Source of the DNA: Mediterraneibacter hominis
GTDB lineage: Bacteria; Bacillota; Clostridia; Lachnospirales; Lachnospiraceae
Length of the DNA stretch: 64,000 nucleotides
Reading direction: 5' to 3'
Assembly: GCF_014287475.1 (NCBI RefSeq)
Contig: NZ_JACOPF010000001.1
Span: forward strand, 434,001-498,000
Below the pieces are notes generated by a model that saw only the letters and a list, made by a program, of their open reading frames with translations, made no database searches and was not told the origin of the DNA. Below are positions 33,116 to 42,319 of the stretch, one piece after another (position 1 is the stretch's first letter; the number at the start of each line of letters is the position of its first letter). A program made the position numbers and the translations under genes.

Positions 33116-34414
33116 ATGAAAATTGAAATACAGCATGGGGATATACTTACATTAGATGATGAAAATCGAATCATTCAGGATGGAATTGTATGTATTGACG
33201 GCACAAAAATTATTTATGCCGGAACAGAAAGACCGAAAAACTTTATTCCTGATAAAATCATTCACGCAGAGAGAAATCTGGTGATGCCCGGATTTGTCAA
33301 TACCCATTGCCATTCGCCCATGACCATGTTTCGGAATTTTGCGGGCGGACTTCCACTGCAAAAGTGGATGTTTGAAAATATTCGCCCGCTTCAGCAGTAT
33401 GTGACAGAAGATGAAATAAGAAGCTGTGCAAAGCTGGCCTATATAGAAATGATCAAAAGTGGAACGACAGCATTTGCAGAAATGTATGCATGGGCGGATA
33501 TTCTTGGTGAAATAGCCTTAGATATAGGGCTGAAGGCACTGATTGCAGGAAGTTACGGAAAAGATCAAGGGTTAGCAGGCACCACGGAAAAAAGTGTGAT
33601 CCTGGAACACAGTAAAAAAATATCGGAAAGAAGTAAGGGGCGGGTAGAAGAAGGACTTCTGCTGCATGCGCTGTATTCGGTTCCGGAAGACGTTATTCGA
33701 AATACAGTGGAGCTTGCGAAAGAATACGGCTTCCGAATACAGATTCATGTTTCAGAGACGAAAAAAGAAATAGAAGACTGTTATGAGAAATATGGAGTGT
33801 CCCCTGTAGAAAAACTGGCTGAACTGGGTGTCTTTGACGTTCCGGCAATAGCAGCGCATTGTGTATATCTTACGGATAACGATTATTCGATATTAAAAGA
33901 GCGTCACGTATGTGTCAGCCATTGCCCTGTGAGTAATTTAAAGCTTGGAAGCGGGATGGCAGATATTTCAAAGCTGGATAAAAAAGGTATCACGGTTTGT
34001 CTTGGAACAGACGGAGTTGCAAGCAACAATAATCTGAATATTTTCAAAGAAATGAATATTGCGGCACTGTTAGCAAAAGGAATCTACTGTGATCCTACAG
34101 TTATCCCGGCAGAAAAAATACTTCGCATGGCAGTAAAAAATGGTTATAAAGCACTGGGAATAGAAAACAGCGGATGTATAAAAGCGGGAATGAATGCAGA
34201 TCTGATCATTGTTTCAACAAAAGAGCCGCATTTTACTCCGATTACGGATTATTATGATGCTCTGGTGTATTCGGGGCAGGCAAGCGATGTGGTATTAACG
34301 ATGGTTGATGGAAATATTTTGATGGAAAACAGAGAACTTGCAAATTGCGACGAAGAAAAAATACTGGCAGAGGCAAAAATAGCGTCTCAAAGGATCTTAT
34401 CATACCGATCGTAA
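33116..34414 (+). CDS. MTA/SAH/5'-deoxyadenosine-type deaminase (amidohydrolase)
   Basis: A 432-aa metal-dependent amidohydrolase of the MtaD/DadD and chlorohydrolase group. The metal ligands are the HCH of NTHCHSPM, His in IQIHVSETKKE, His in AAHCVYL, and Asp in LGTDGVASNNN. The Glu after HVSET is the usual proton shuttle of deaminases. The family deaminates adenosine analogues such as 5'-methylthioadenosine, S-adenosylhomocysteine and 5'-deoxyadenosine to the inosine form, which suits the 6-oxopurine PNP encoded two genes upstream. The ATG at 33116 is 8 bases after GGAGGT. A guanine or other deaminase is possible but fits the neighbours less well. Confidence 0.85.
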   Translation: MKIEIQHGDILTLDDENRIIQDGIVCIDGTKIIYAGTERPKNFIPDKIIHAERNLVMPGFVNTHCHSPMTMFRNFAGGLPLQKWMFENIRPLQQYVTEDEIRSCAKLAYIEMIKSGTTAFAEMYAWADILGEIALDIGLKALIAGSYGKDQGLAGTTEKSVILEHSKKISERSKGRVEEGLLLHALYSVPEDVIRNTVELAKEYGFRIQIHVSETKKEIEDCYEKYGVSPVEKLAELGVFDVPAIAAHCVYLTDNDYSILKERHVCVSHCPVSNLKLGSGMADISKLDKKGITVCLGTDGVASNNNLNIFKEMNIAALLAKGIYCDPTVIPAEKILRMAVKNGYKALGIENSGCIKAGMNADLIIVSTKEPHFTPITDYYDALVYSGQASDVVLTMVDGNILMENRELANCDEEKILAEAKIASQRILSYRS

Positions 34415-34462
34415 CCGGATACCGTTTTAAATTTCTTTGAGGAAGTTGAGGAGAAAAGAAAA

Positions 34463-35818
34463 ATGAGAGAAAAAATTAATTATAAAGCTACGGCGACATA
34501 TTCTTTTGGAGGACTGGGATATAGTTTGTGTAATATTCTGGTCATGAGCTATTTGTCTTTCTTTTATACGGATATTTTTGGGATCAGCCCAATGGCTGTT
34601 GCAGGACTTATGCTTGCGTCCCGCGTGGTGGATGCCGTCACAGATCCGATCATGGGATTGTTGTCGGATCATACAAGAACCAGATTCGGAAAGTACCGTC
34701 CATGGATCATTTTTGTCGCGCCCATACAGGGAATTGTATTATTCCTGCTTTTTACAGCTCCTGATTTATCGGCGACTATGAAGGTGGTTTATGCTTACAT
34801 TATTTATATACTTTATTCCGTTACCCTGACAATGATCAATATTCCATACTGTGCTTTGCTGCCATCTATGTCGAAAAACTACTACCACAGGACTGTCATT
34901 ATCGCATGGAAATCCGTTATGACACAGACCGGAAGATTTATAATTACCGTACTTGCATTGCCGCTGGTAGAAATTTTCGGAGGCGGGAAACAGGGATGGT
35001 CTATTTACGGAGCAATTATTGGAATTATCTTTACGATTTCGTATTGGGTTGTCGCGTGGGGAGCAAAACCATACGATACAGTAGAGACAGACCAATCGGA
35101 AACCAAACAGACAGAAAAACGAAGCATCAGAAAAGATCTTTTTACTGTGATAAAAGTGAAGCCGTTTATTATTTTGATCTGTTCTTATGGTGTGCTGGCA
35201 ATTTGTAATACAATCTACAACTCGGCCAATATGTATTATTTTAAATACGTATTAGGAAGAGAGGACCTGGTTCCAACGGTTTCTGCCGCTATTATGGCTG
35301 CTGGACTGCTCTCCATTTTGGTCACTCCTTTGCTGGTTAAAAAGTTTGACAAAAAAGCGGTATATATTGGCGCGAGCGCGTTAGGCGTTATCTCTTTAGC
35401 AATTATGTGGTTTACTCCAACTCCTTCTATTGGAATGGTATTTTTGATGCTGAGTGTTTTTGGACTCTTTTACAATATTCCAGACAGTCTCGGATGGTCC
35501 ATGCTGCCGGACTGCGTAGATTATGCAAAATGGAAATATGGACTGGATGGAAACGGATTAATTACTTCGATTTTTTTGTTTACGATCAAAGTTGGAATGG
35601 CGCTGGGCGGTTTTTTCCCGAGCTTCTTATTGGGTACGGTTGGTTTTGTTGCAAATCAGCAGCAGCCGGAAGCTGTGCTTAATATGATTACATTCCTTAG
35701 ATTCGGGCTTCCTGCAATTACTTTGATCTTAGTTATTGTCATTACTTGTTTCTATGAAATCACAAGAAAAAGATATAAAGAAATGCAGGATAATTATGAA
35801 AAAGAAAAGGGTATGTGA
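34463..35818 (+). CDS. GPH-family (glycoside/glucuronide:cation) symporter
   Basis: A 451-aa major-facilitator-type transporter with about 12 membrane spans. The N-terminal motif SRVVDAVTDPIMGLLSDHTRTRFGKYRPWI, including the conserved Asp residues for cation coupling, is diagnostic for the GPH group (MelB, UidB, XynB). The charged tail KRYKEMQDNYEKEKGM is cytoplasmic. It probably imports the substrate, or a glycoside containing it, of the enzymes in the same operon. Its stop overlaps the region before the sulfatase, 24 bases upstream of that gene's ATG. No PTS or ABC uptake gene accompanies it. Confidence 0.88.
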   Translation: MREKINYKATATYSFGGLGYSLCNILVMSYLSFFYTDIFGISPMAVAGLMLASRVVDAVTDPIMGLLSDHTRTRFGKYRPWIIFVAPIQGIVLFLLFTAPDLSATMKVVYAYIIYILYSVTLTMINIPYCALLPSMSKNYYHRTVIIAWKSVMTQTGRFIITVLALPLVEIFGGGKQGWSIYGAIIGIIFTISYWVVAWGAKPYDTVETDQSETKQTEKRSIRKDLFTVIKVKPFIILICSYGVLAICNTIYNSANMYYFKYVLGREDLVPTVSAAIMAAGLLSILVTPLLVKKFDKKAVYIGASALGVISLAIMWFTPTPSIGMVFLMLSVFGLFYNIPDSLGWSMLPDCVDYAKWKYGLDGNGLITSIFLFTIKVGMALGGFFPSFLLGTVGFVANQQQPEAVLNMITFLRFGLPAITLILVIVITCFYEITRKRYKEMQDNYEKEKGM

Positions 35819-35841
35819 TTTTTGTGAAAGAGGAGGATGTT

Positions 35842-37422
35842 ATGCAAAGATCTAATATTTTATTGATCACAACAGATCAGCAGCGCTATGATACAATCCA
35901 TGCGATGGGATATGACTATATGGTCACACCTAATCTTGACAGACTGGCGGCAGAAGGGTGCTGTTATCCAAATGCATATTCAAATAATCCGGTTTGTATG
36001 GCGGCAAGACATAATATTATCACCGGGCTTCCTGCCAGATATCACGGGTTTGATGACAATTATTTTGAGGATGATCCTAAGGTGATTCCCCATGAGCTTC
36101 CAACGTTTCCACAATTGTTATCTGATTCCGGCTATGCTACTATTGCAGTTGGAAAAATGCATTTTCAGCCATGCAGGAGGCATAATGGATTTACGCATAT
36201 GGAATTAATGGAGGAAATCCCACGACATTTACAGGACGATGAATATGCACAGTATCTAAAAGAGAATGGATTCGGAGATATACAAAGCATTCATGGAGTC
36301 AGACACCTTTTATATATGCTGCCACAGCAGTCTTTAGTTGACGAGGAGCATCATGGAAGCGCCTGGGTAGCGCAAAGAAGTATTCATCATATCAAAGAAA
36401 ACGCCGGAAAACGTCCGTTCTTTATCTGGAGCAGTTTCATAGCACCTCATCCGCCTTTTGATGTACCGGAAGAATGGGCGGATCTCTATACAGAAAAGGC
36501 ACTCCCAGAACTGAAGAAATCGAAAACACCGGTATCGGATCTTGTGAATGCTAATCGTCCGGTTGCCGATTACCCAAATGAAAAATATTTGAGAAGGGCA
36601 AGAGAAGCCTATTTCGCATCTATTTCGTTTGTGGATTACAATGTCGGTAAAATCATTGAAGAACTGAAAAAAAGTGGAGAATACGAAAACACTCTGATCA
36701 TCTTTACGAGTGATCATGGAGAACTTATGGGAGACTATGAGTCATATCAGAAGTTTTTGCCGTATGACAGCTCCGCGCGGATTCCCTTCATAATGAGATA
36801 TCCGAAAAAAATTAAGCCGGGCAGCATAGATGAGAGGCTGGTTTCTCTGGACGATATTCTTCCTACGGTTTTAGATGTTGCCGGAGTAACATATCCGAAT
36901 CCGGAAATATTGCCGGGAGAGTCTGTTTTTGAAATAGATGGAAATACGGACAGAGGTTATCTTTATATTGAGCACGGCCATGGGAGCAAACGATGGGTAT
37001 GTCTGAGAGAAAAACAGTATAAATACACATATTATTACGGTGGAGGAAAAGAAGAGCTGTTTGATATGAAAAATGATCCTGATGAAACTACGAATTTACT
37101 CTACGATAATCCAAATCAGGCGGTATTGGAAATCCGTGATAAACTGAAACAAAGACTGATCGCAGAGGAAAAGAAATATGGGTTGGATGGATATGTGAAA
37201 GACGATCAGTTTATTCAACTGGAGGAATTTCGCTGCGGATTTTACAGAGAATGTAATCCTCCGATGTTCCCGGAGAAAGAGAAGGATACGGTATTCATCG
37301 AGCTGGAGGATGAAGTGAAAAGAGCGGTAGAAAAGGAAGATATTATTGACTTACAAGAATTAGACATTGAGTATTTTGAGAAGAAAAAGGTTTTGCGCAG
37401 GGAGACTTTGCTGAATTTATGA
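35842..37422 (+). CDS. Type I sulfatase (formylglycine-dependent)
   Basis: A 526-aa alkaline-phosphatase-superfamily hydrolase. Metal ligands come from LLITTDQQRYDT near the start and FTSDHGELMGDY in the middle. The modification motif is C52-M-A-A-R56, a Cys-type C-x-A/P-x-R that anaerobic sulfatase-maturing enzymes (anSME) can convert to formylglycine. No signal peptide is seen, so it acts inside the cell, downstream of the symporter. Substrates could be sulfate esters, or phospho- or phosphonate esters, which the same fold also handles. The ATG at 35842 follows GAGGAGG. No maturase is in the window. A terminator follows. Confidence 0.85.
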   Translation: MQRSNILLITTDQQRYDTIHAMGYDYMVTPNLDRLAAEGCCYPNAYSNNPVCMAARHNIITGLPARYHGFDDNYFEDDPKVIPHELPTFPQLLSDSGYATIAVGKMHFQPCRRHNGFTHMELMEEIPRHLQDDEYAQYLKENGFGDIQSIHGVRHLLYMLPQQSLVDEEHHGSAWVAQRSIHHIKENAGKRPFFIWSSFIAPHPPFDVPEEWADLYTEKALPELKKSKTPVSDLVNANRPVADYPNEKYLRRAREAYFASISFVDYNVGKIIEELKKSGEYENTLIIFTSDHGELMGDYESYQKFLPYDSSARIPFIMRYPKKIKPGSIDERLVSLDDILPTVLDVAGVTYPNPEILPGESVFEIDGNTDRGYLYIEHGHGSKRWVCLREKQYKYTYYYGGGKEELFDMKNDPDETTNLLYDNPNQAVLEIRDKLKQRLIAEEKKYGLDGYVKDDQFIQLEEFRCGFYRECNPPMFPEKEKDTVFIELEDEVKRAVEKEDIIDLQELDIEYFEKKKVLRRETLLNL

Positions 37423-37541
37423 GAAAGCAAGAGGATCATATTCTGACCGGACAGATTCTAATACATTAGTCCCAGTTTTAGAAAAGCACAAAAATGCAGC
37501 TCAGGGGTTTTGCGCCCTAAAATACATATAGAACCAGAAAG

Positions 37542-37602
37542 ATACGAATCTCTCACAGAAGTTCAAGTATGAAAAATACTGACTTCTATGGAAGATTCGT
37601 AT
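37542..37602 (+). terminator. Long terminator hairpin after the sulfatase gene
   Basis: ATACGAATCT (37542-37551) pairs with AGATTCGTAT (37593-37602), AGAAGT with ACTTCT and AGTAT with ATACT inside, then TTTTAAG. It ends the salvage operon. The remaining bases 37423-37653 show no gene. Confidence 0.7.
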
Positions 37603-37653
37603 TTTAAGATTTAGAGTCTGAAAATCGGTATTATTAACCGACAACTTCTTCAA

Positions 37654-38430
37654 TCAATCTGAAAATGTTGAGGGGACTTGGGATTGGAAAGTGGGAGAAG
37701 GATAATCTGTATCGCTGTCTAAACCAAAAAGCAACTCTAAACGGAAATAGTCGGCCCTTATATAACTCTCTACGAACTCAGCAGGAGTTTTATCATCCAA
37801 ATATCCTAAACGCTCTGAATAGCAAATATAATCATCTTCAGGACAGTCTAATAATTTTGCCGTATGAGGAGAAATATTAACAAAACTATATCTGTCTCGA
37901 GCTTTTGTAGGTGCTTTTCCAAATTTTCGGCGAAGAGTTTCATATAAAGAGGTTTCGATTTCAGAAACCTGTAGACCTTTATATAAATGTGGGTTTAGAA
38001 AACTAATAACTAAAGCTACAGGCTTATGGTTGTCAAATATCAAACGTTTATAACGTATCACATGTTCTTCATCCTTTAGTCCAAAGAACTGCTTTGCGCG
38101 CGGAGCTGGCGCATCGTGTGTAAAACTAAGAAGCTTACTTGTAGAAACCCGTCCAGCACGTTTAATGTCATCTGTAAATGATGGAAGCTTGTCATAAATA
38201 CGTGAAATTCTTTCCGAAACAAAAGTCCCTTTTCCTTGTTTACGATATAAAAGGCCTTCATATACCAGATCCATAATTGCCTGTTTCGCTGTCCCACGAC
38301 TTACATTGAATTGTTTAGCAAGTTCAAGCTCGCTGGGCATTTGCGTATGCGGTTGGGCATTTACTATAAGCTGACGTAAATAATGTTTAATTTTTACATA
38401 ATGTGGTAAGTGGTTGTCAAATTGTTCCAT
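37654..38430 (-). CDS. GntR-family repressor with UTRA domain
   Basis: A 258-aa regulator: GntR winged helix at about 8-72 (MPSELELAKQFNVSRGTAKQA, wing KQGKGTFVS) and a UTRA ligand domain at about 85-240 of the HutC/FarR/PhnF/DasR sort, which bind sugar phosphates, amino acids and similar. It is divergent from the ABC-hydrolase operon. Two palindromic sites lie in the shared promoter region, one on each promoter, so it most likely represses both itself and the operon and is released by a pathway intermediate, plausibly the phosphorylated sugar from the FGGY kinase. Confidence 0.9.
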   Translation of the reverse strand: MEQFDNHLPHYVKIKHYLRQLIVNAQPHTQMPSELELAKQFNVSRGTAKQAIMDLVYEGLLYRKQGKGTFVSERISRIYDKLPSFTDDIKRAGRVSTSKLLSFTHDAPAPRAKQFFGLKDEEHVIRYKRLIFDNHKPVALVISFLNPHLYKGLQVSEIETSLYETLRRKFGKAPTKARDRYSFVNISPHTAKLLDCPEDDYICYSERLGYLDDKTPAEFVESYIRADYFRLELLFGLDSDTDYPSPTFQSQVPSTFSD

Positions 38431-38481
38431 AATAGTTCCTCTAAATTATTTGTAGTTCCTAAATTTTACATATTTATCTAA

Positions 38482-38514
38482 ATAATACCATTGGTTGATC
38501 AATTGGTCAACTAA
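38482..38514 (-). promoter_or_regulatory. Promoter and overlapping operator of the GntR/UTRA gene
   Basis: On the minus strand TTGACC (complement of 38505-38510), 17 bases, TATTAT (complement of 38482-38487). The -35 lies in an imperfect 24-base palindrome (38491-38514; halves TTGGTTGATCAA and TTGGTCAACTAA) that shares the ATACCATTG half-site with the operator at 38565-38604. Confidence 0.75.
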
Positions 38515-38564
38515 TGAGTGAGTTATTAGAATAGATAAGATATAAAATAGTGATTATGAAAACC

Positions 38565-38607
38565 ATACCATTGACTACTTGACTAGTCAAGTAGTCAATG
38601 GTATAAT
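38565..38607 (+). promoter_or_regulatory. 40-bp perfect palindromic operator with embedded promoter
   Basis: Bases 38565-38604 are identical to their own reverse complement over all 40 positions (half: ATACCATTGACTACTTGACT). TTGACT at 38579-38584 and TATAAT at 38602-38607, spacer 17, form a near-consensus promoter that overlaps the palindrome. Bound repressor would cover the -35, the spacer and half of the -10 of the ABC-hydrolase operon. Confidence 0.9.
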
Positions 38608-38764
38608 GCGTTATAGATAGTAAAAATACACAAAAAAAGAAAGGAGAGAAAAAGAAAAATAGTAAAAATAACGTATGCTCTTTAAGAGCACAGAAAACTG
38701 ACTTTTATAGGAAAAGCTTCCAAAGAAAACTTGGAGAAGTAAATTGAAAGGTAGGGATTGTGTT

Positions 38765-39790
38765 ATGAAAAAAAGAATTTTTACAGCTTTATTGGCCGGT
38801 CTGATGCTATTTTCATTGGCTGGATGTTCATCAGGAGGAGAAAGTAAGGATACGAAGGAAAAAGAAAATGCGAAAATAAAAATAGGGTATGATATTTACT
38901 ATTTAGGCAATTCGTGGTCGGTGCAGCAGTATCAGGAATTCAAATGGAACGTGGAAAATAATTATGCTGATAAAGTGGATGTCACTTATGTTGAATCGGA
39001 CAATGATATTACAAAACAAATTTCTAATATTGAAGATTTGATTGCCCAGGACGTAGATGTAATTATCACAACCCCCTGTGATACGACAGCTTTGAATAGC
39101 ACATTGCAGGAAGCTATGGACGAAGGAATTAAAGTGATTCTGCTTGCGGCTACGATTGAAGGAGATACATATGATTCTTTGATTACAGTAGATGAGAAAG
39201 AATTTGGAGCAGCGGGAGCAGAATGGTTAGCGGAACAGTTGGACGGCAAAGGGAAAATTGTTATGCTGGAAGGTATTTCAGGATACTCCACAAGCATGCT
39301 TAGACAAGAAGGTGCTCTGAGTGTATTTGAGAACTATCCAGATATTGAAATCATTGCAGATGAAGATGCCGGATGGGATTATGCAACGGCTAAAACGGTT
39401 ATGGCGGATTTATTGGCAACATATCCGGATATCGATGGTATTTGGTCACAGGGGGGAGCAATGACACTTGGAGCTATTGAGGCATTCCAGGCATCTGGAA
39501 GAGAACTTGTGCCTATGACCGGAGAAGACAACAATGGCTATTTAAAGGCATGTGTAGAAAATGAGATGGAGGGTATAGCGGTTGCAAAACCTACTTGGCT
39601 GACAAGAGTGGCGCTTGATACTGCTATTTCTCTGATGAACGGAGAAGAAGTTGAGAAAGATAATATTTATCCTGTAGAAAAGTTTTCCGGACTAGAAGAA
39701 ATGAAAGAATCATACTATCCAGAACTATCAGATGATGTATGGTGTGGAACAGAACTTCCAGAAGATGTTTTAAAAGAAATATTCAAATAG
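38765..39790 (+). CDS. Sugar-type ABC transporter substrate-binding lipoprotein
   Basis: A 341-aa secreted lipoprotein: signal peptide MKKRIFTALLAGLMLFSLAG followed by the lipobox Cys (LAGC), a Ser/Gly and charged linker, then a periplasmic-binding fold of the ribose/galactose/AI-2 class (about 40-340; DNDITKQISNIEDLIAQDVD, IITTPCDTTALN, WSQGGAMTLGAIEAFQASG). The double Trp-containing start of the mature domain and several Asp/Asn are typical of sugar binding, but the ligand is unknown. The ATG at 38765 was preferred over one seven codons upstream because it begins the signal peptide. First gene of the operon behind the 40-bp palindrome. Confidence 0.9.
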   Translation: MKKRIFTALLAGLMLFSLAGCSSGGESKDTKEKENAKIKIGYDIYYLGNSWSVQQYQEFKWNVENNYADKVDVTYVESDNDITKQISNIEDLIAQDVDVIITTPCDTTALNSTLQEAMDEGIKVILLAATIEGDTYDSLITVDEKEFGAAGAEWLAEQLDGKGKIVMLEGISGYSTSMLRQEGALSVFENYPDIEIIADEDAGWDYATAKTVMADLLATYPDIDGIWSQGGAMTLGAIEAFQASGRELVPMTGEDNNGYLKACVENEMEGIAVAKPTWLTRVALDTAISLMNGEEVEKDNIYPVEKFSGLEEMKESYYPELSDDVWCGTELPEDVLKEIFK

Positions 39791-39865
39791 GAAGTAAATC
39801 AATAAAAAACAGAGCTAGATAAAAAAGAATTATTTGGCTCTGTTTTCTAATTGGAGGGAACATGT

Positions 39866-41368
39866 GTGGAGACAAAGAATAAGATTTTAACAGGGAAAAA
39901 TTTATCAAAAGAATTTAATGGAAATGTCGTTCTAGAAGATGTATCTATTGAATGTATAGAAGGAACGGCAATTGCTATTGTAGGGGAAAATGGAGCAGGA
40001 AAGTCTACATTGATGAATATTATTAGCGGAGGTTTAAGTCCTTCAAAAGGAAAAATTGAAATGGATGGAAAGGAAGTGGTATTTAGAAACTCTGTAGCAG
40101 CAAGAAAAAAAGGGATTGCTTTTGCGCATCAGGAGTTAAGCCTGATGGCAGAAATGACAGTTGGGGAAAACATTATGTTAGGGCGCGAGCCCATGAAAGG
40201 ACCGTTTATTGAGCAAAAAAAACTACATGAGCAGGCAAAAGAAATTCTAGATGAGATAGGATACCAAATTGATGTCAACAGGTTAGTATCTAATCTTTCC
40301 CCTTCAGAATGTCAGATAACAGAAATAGCAAAGGCATGGGCATCAAAGCCAAGAATATTGATTTTAGATGAACCGACATCTAGTTTAAATAAAGAGGAAT
40401 CAGAAGTATTGTTTCGATTTATAAGAAAAATCCTGGAAAAAAATGTATGTGTTATTTTAATTAGCCACCGTATGGATGATATTTATCAAACATGTACACA
40501 GGTATTTGTTTTGAAAGATGGGAAATTTGTTTTTGAAAGCCCGTTAAAAGATACGACAGAAAATATGTTAATAAGCAAAATGGTTGGACGGGATTTTAAA
40601 AACGTATATCCAGAACGTAGACAAAAAAAGAGTGAGAAAATTAAAGTATCTATTAGAAATGGAGAAGTGAATTCCCGCATCCAAAAAATTAATATAGATA
40701 TTCCTGAAGGAACTGTTGTAGGAATAGGCGGATTGGAAGGACAAGGGCAACGTGAATTAAGTAAAGCTTTATTTGGATTGTCACCTTTTACAAAGGGAGA
40801 TTATATGATTGATGGGAAAAAGGTAAAAATACATTCTCCATCCGAGGCAATAAAATACAAGATTGCGTATGTGCCGGAAGATCGCAAAACAGAAGGGTTA
40901 TGTCTTTCACTTTCTGTAAGAGAAAATATATTAGCTATGATATTAGGTAAAAATGCTAAGTTTGGATTTATCAATAAAAAAATGGAAAAACAAGAAACAG
41001 AAGAAGGAATCCGGCAATTTGGGATAAAGGTAAATCATACAGGAATGAAAGTATCTCATTTATCAGGTGGAAACCAGCAAAAAGTAGTATTTTCCAAATG
41101 GATAAAAACAAAACCTGAAATTTTATATTTAAATGAACCAACAAGAGGGGTAGATGTTCAAAGCAAATTGGAAATTTATGAATTGATTAGGGATTTAACA
41201 AAGACTGGAGTCAGTGTTGTCATTTTTACGAGTGACATGCTGGAATTAATTGGATTATCAGATGAAATTTATATTATGTACGAAGGTAAAATTTCAGGAC
41301 ATATCAGTGGAAAAGAAGCTACAGAAGAAAGAATTATGCAATTTAGTGCAAAAGAAGGAGGAAATTAG
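39866..41368 (+). CDS. Sugar ABC transporter ATPase, double cassette (RbsA/MglA type)
   Basis: A 500-aa protein with two nucleotide-binding domains, as in RbsA, MglA and LsrA. The first has Walker A GENGAGKST (near 33-41), the unusual signature LSPSECQ, and Walker B ILILDEPTSSL. The second has a degenerate Walker A (GGLEGQGQRE), signature LSGGNQQK and ILYLNEPTRGVD, as expected for this class. It starts at a GTG (39866) with GGAGGG 7 bases before; the nearby ATG is out of frame. It powers the two permeases that follow. Confidence 0.92.
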   Translation: METKNKILTGKNLSKEFNGNVVLEDVSIECIEGTAIAIVGENGAGKSTLMNIISGGLSPSKGKIEMDGKEVVFRNSVAARKKGIAFAHQELSLMAEMTVGENIMLGREPMKGPFIEQKKLHEQAKEILDEIGYQIDVNRLVSNLSPSECQITEIAKAWASKPRILILDEPTSSLNKEESEVLFRFIRKILEKNVCVILISHRMDDIYQTCTQVFVLKDGKFVFESPLKDTTENMLISKMVGRDFKNVYPERRQKKSEKIKVSIRNGEVNSRIQKINIDIPEGTVVGIGGLEGQGQRELSKALFGLSPFTKGDYMIDGKKVKIHSPSEAIKYKIAYVPEDRKTEGLCLSLSVRENILAMILGKNAKFGFINKKMEKQETEEGIRQFGIKVNHTGMKVSHLSGGNQQKVVFSKWIKTKPEILYLNEPTRGVDVQSKLEIYELIRDLTKTGVSVVIFTSDMLELIGLSDEIYIMYEGKISGHISGKEATEERIMQFSAKEGGN

Positions 41369-41373
41369 AAATT

Positions 41374-42318
41374 ATGACAGGTTCAATAAGGAAACAGATA
41401 AAACAAGCTTTCCCTGCTCTGGTTATTGTATTACTTATGATCATAGTTGCAGCATTGGTTTCTCCTTCTTTTCGAAACGCATATAATCTACGGAATATTG
41501 CGGCACAGGTGGCAGTTTTAGCAGTGGTAGCTATAGCGCAGTGCTGTGTACTATTTATCGGCGGGATCGATATGTCTGTAAGCAGTATTATTTCTATCAG
41601 TACGATCATGATGGCTTTATACAGCGCTGAAACTGTATATGGAATAATTATTAGCATTTTTTTTGCAGTTGGGATTGGTGCTTTAACAGGAGCTGTGAAC
41701 GGAATTGGAGTAGTAAAATTTCAGATTCCGGCTATGATTATCACTATTTCCACACAGGCATTTTTAAAAGGTTTATGTTTAATTCTTATGCCAAGCAGTG
41801 GTGGCAGAGTAAATCCTAATTTTACAGCTTTTATGAAGACACGAATTGGAATTTTAAATATAGCTGTTATTCTGGCGATTTTGCTTTATGTCATTTCTTT
41901 TTTAGTTCTACATTATACGCGGTTTGGACGTAATGTTTACGCAATTGGAAATGGAGAGAAATATGCAGAGCAATCAGGGATTAAAGTTAAAAAGAATATT
42001 GTTATTGTGTATATTTTATCAGGAATGATAGCAGCAGTTGCAGGAGTCCTTCTTTCAGCAAGAATTTCAACAGGAAATCCACTCGTAGGTGATAGCTATG
42101 CTATGGATTCTGTTACAGCAGCAGTCGTTGGCGGTGTCTCAATGAATGGAGGTATTGGAAGCGTAATAGGTGCATTATTTGGGGCGATTATTTTGACATT
42201 GGTAAATAATATTATGAATAATATAGGAATATCGCCTTATTATCAGTATATTGCAAAGGGATTGATTCTTGTATTGTCGCTTATGATTTTTCAAATAAAG
42301 AGAAAGGAGAGAAGGTAA
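41374..42318 (+). CDS. Sugar ABC transporter permease (RbsC-like), first subunit
   Basis: A 314-aa membrane protein of the BPD_transp_2 family with 8-10 spans. The motif FIGGIDMSVSSIISISTIMMA is the family's characteristic GGIDLSVGS-like segment, and YAIGNGEKYAEQSGI resembles the cytoplasmic ATPase-facing loop. It begins 6 bases after the ATPase gene. A second, different permease follows, so the transmembrane channel is probably a heterodimer, as in the LsrC-LsrD autoinducer-2 importer, rather than a homodimer. Confidence 0.9.
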   Translation: MTGSIRKQIKQAFPALVIVLLMIIVAALVSPSFRNAYNLRNIAAQVAVLAVVAIAQCCVLFIGGIDMSVSSIISISTIMMALYSAETVYGIIISIFFAVGIGALTGAVNGIGVVKFQIPAMIITISTQAFLKGLCLILMPSSGGRVNPNFTAFMKTRIGILNIAVILAILLYVISFLVLHYTRFGRNVYAIGNGEKYAEQSGIKVKKNIVIVYILSGMIAAVAGVLLSARISTGNPLVGDSYAMDSVTAAVVGGVSMNGGIGSVIGALFGAIILTLVNNIMNNIGISPYYQYIAKGLILVLSLMIFQIKRKERR

Positions 42319-42319
42319 T

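Noticed and set aside
38744..38764. Start of the binding protein seven codons upstream
   Set aside because: The upstream codons would add charged residues before a textbook lipoprotein signal peptide; the ATG at 38765 fits better.
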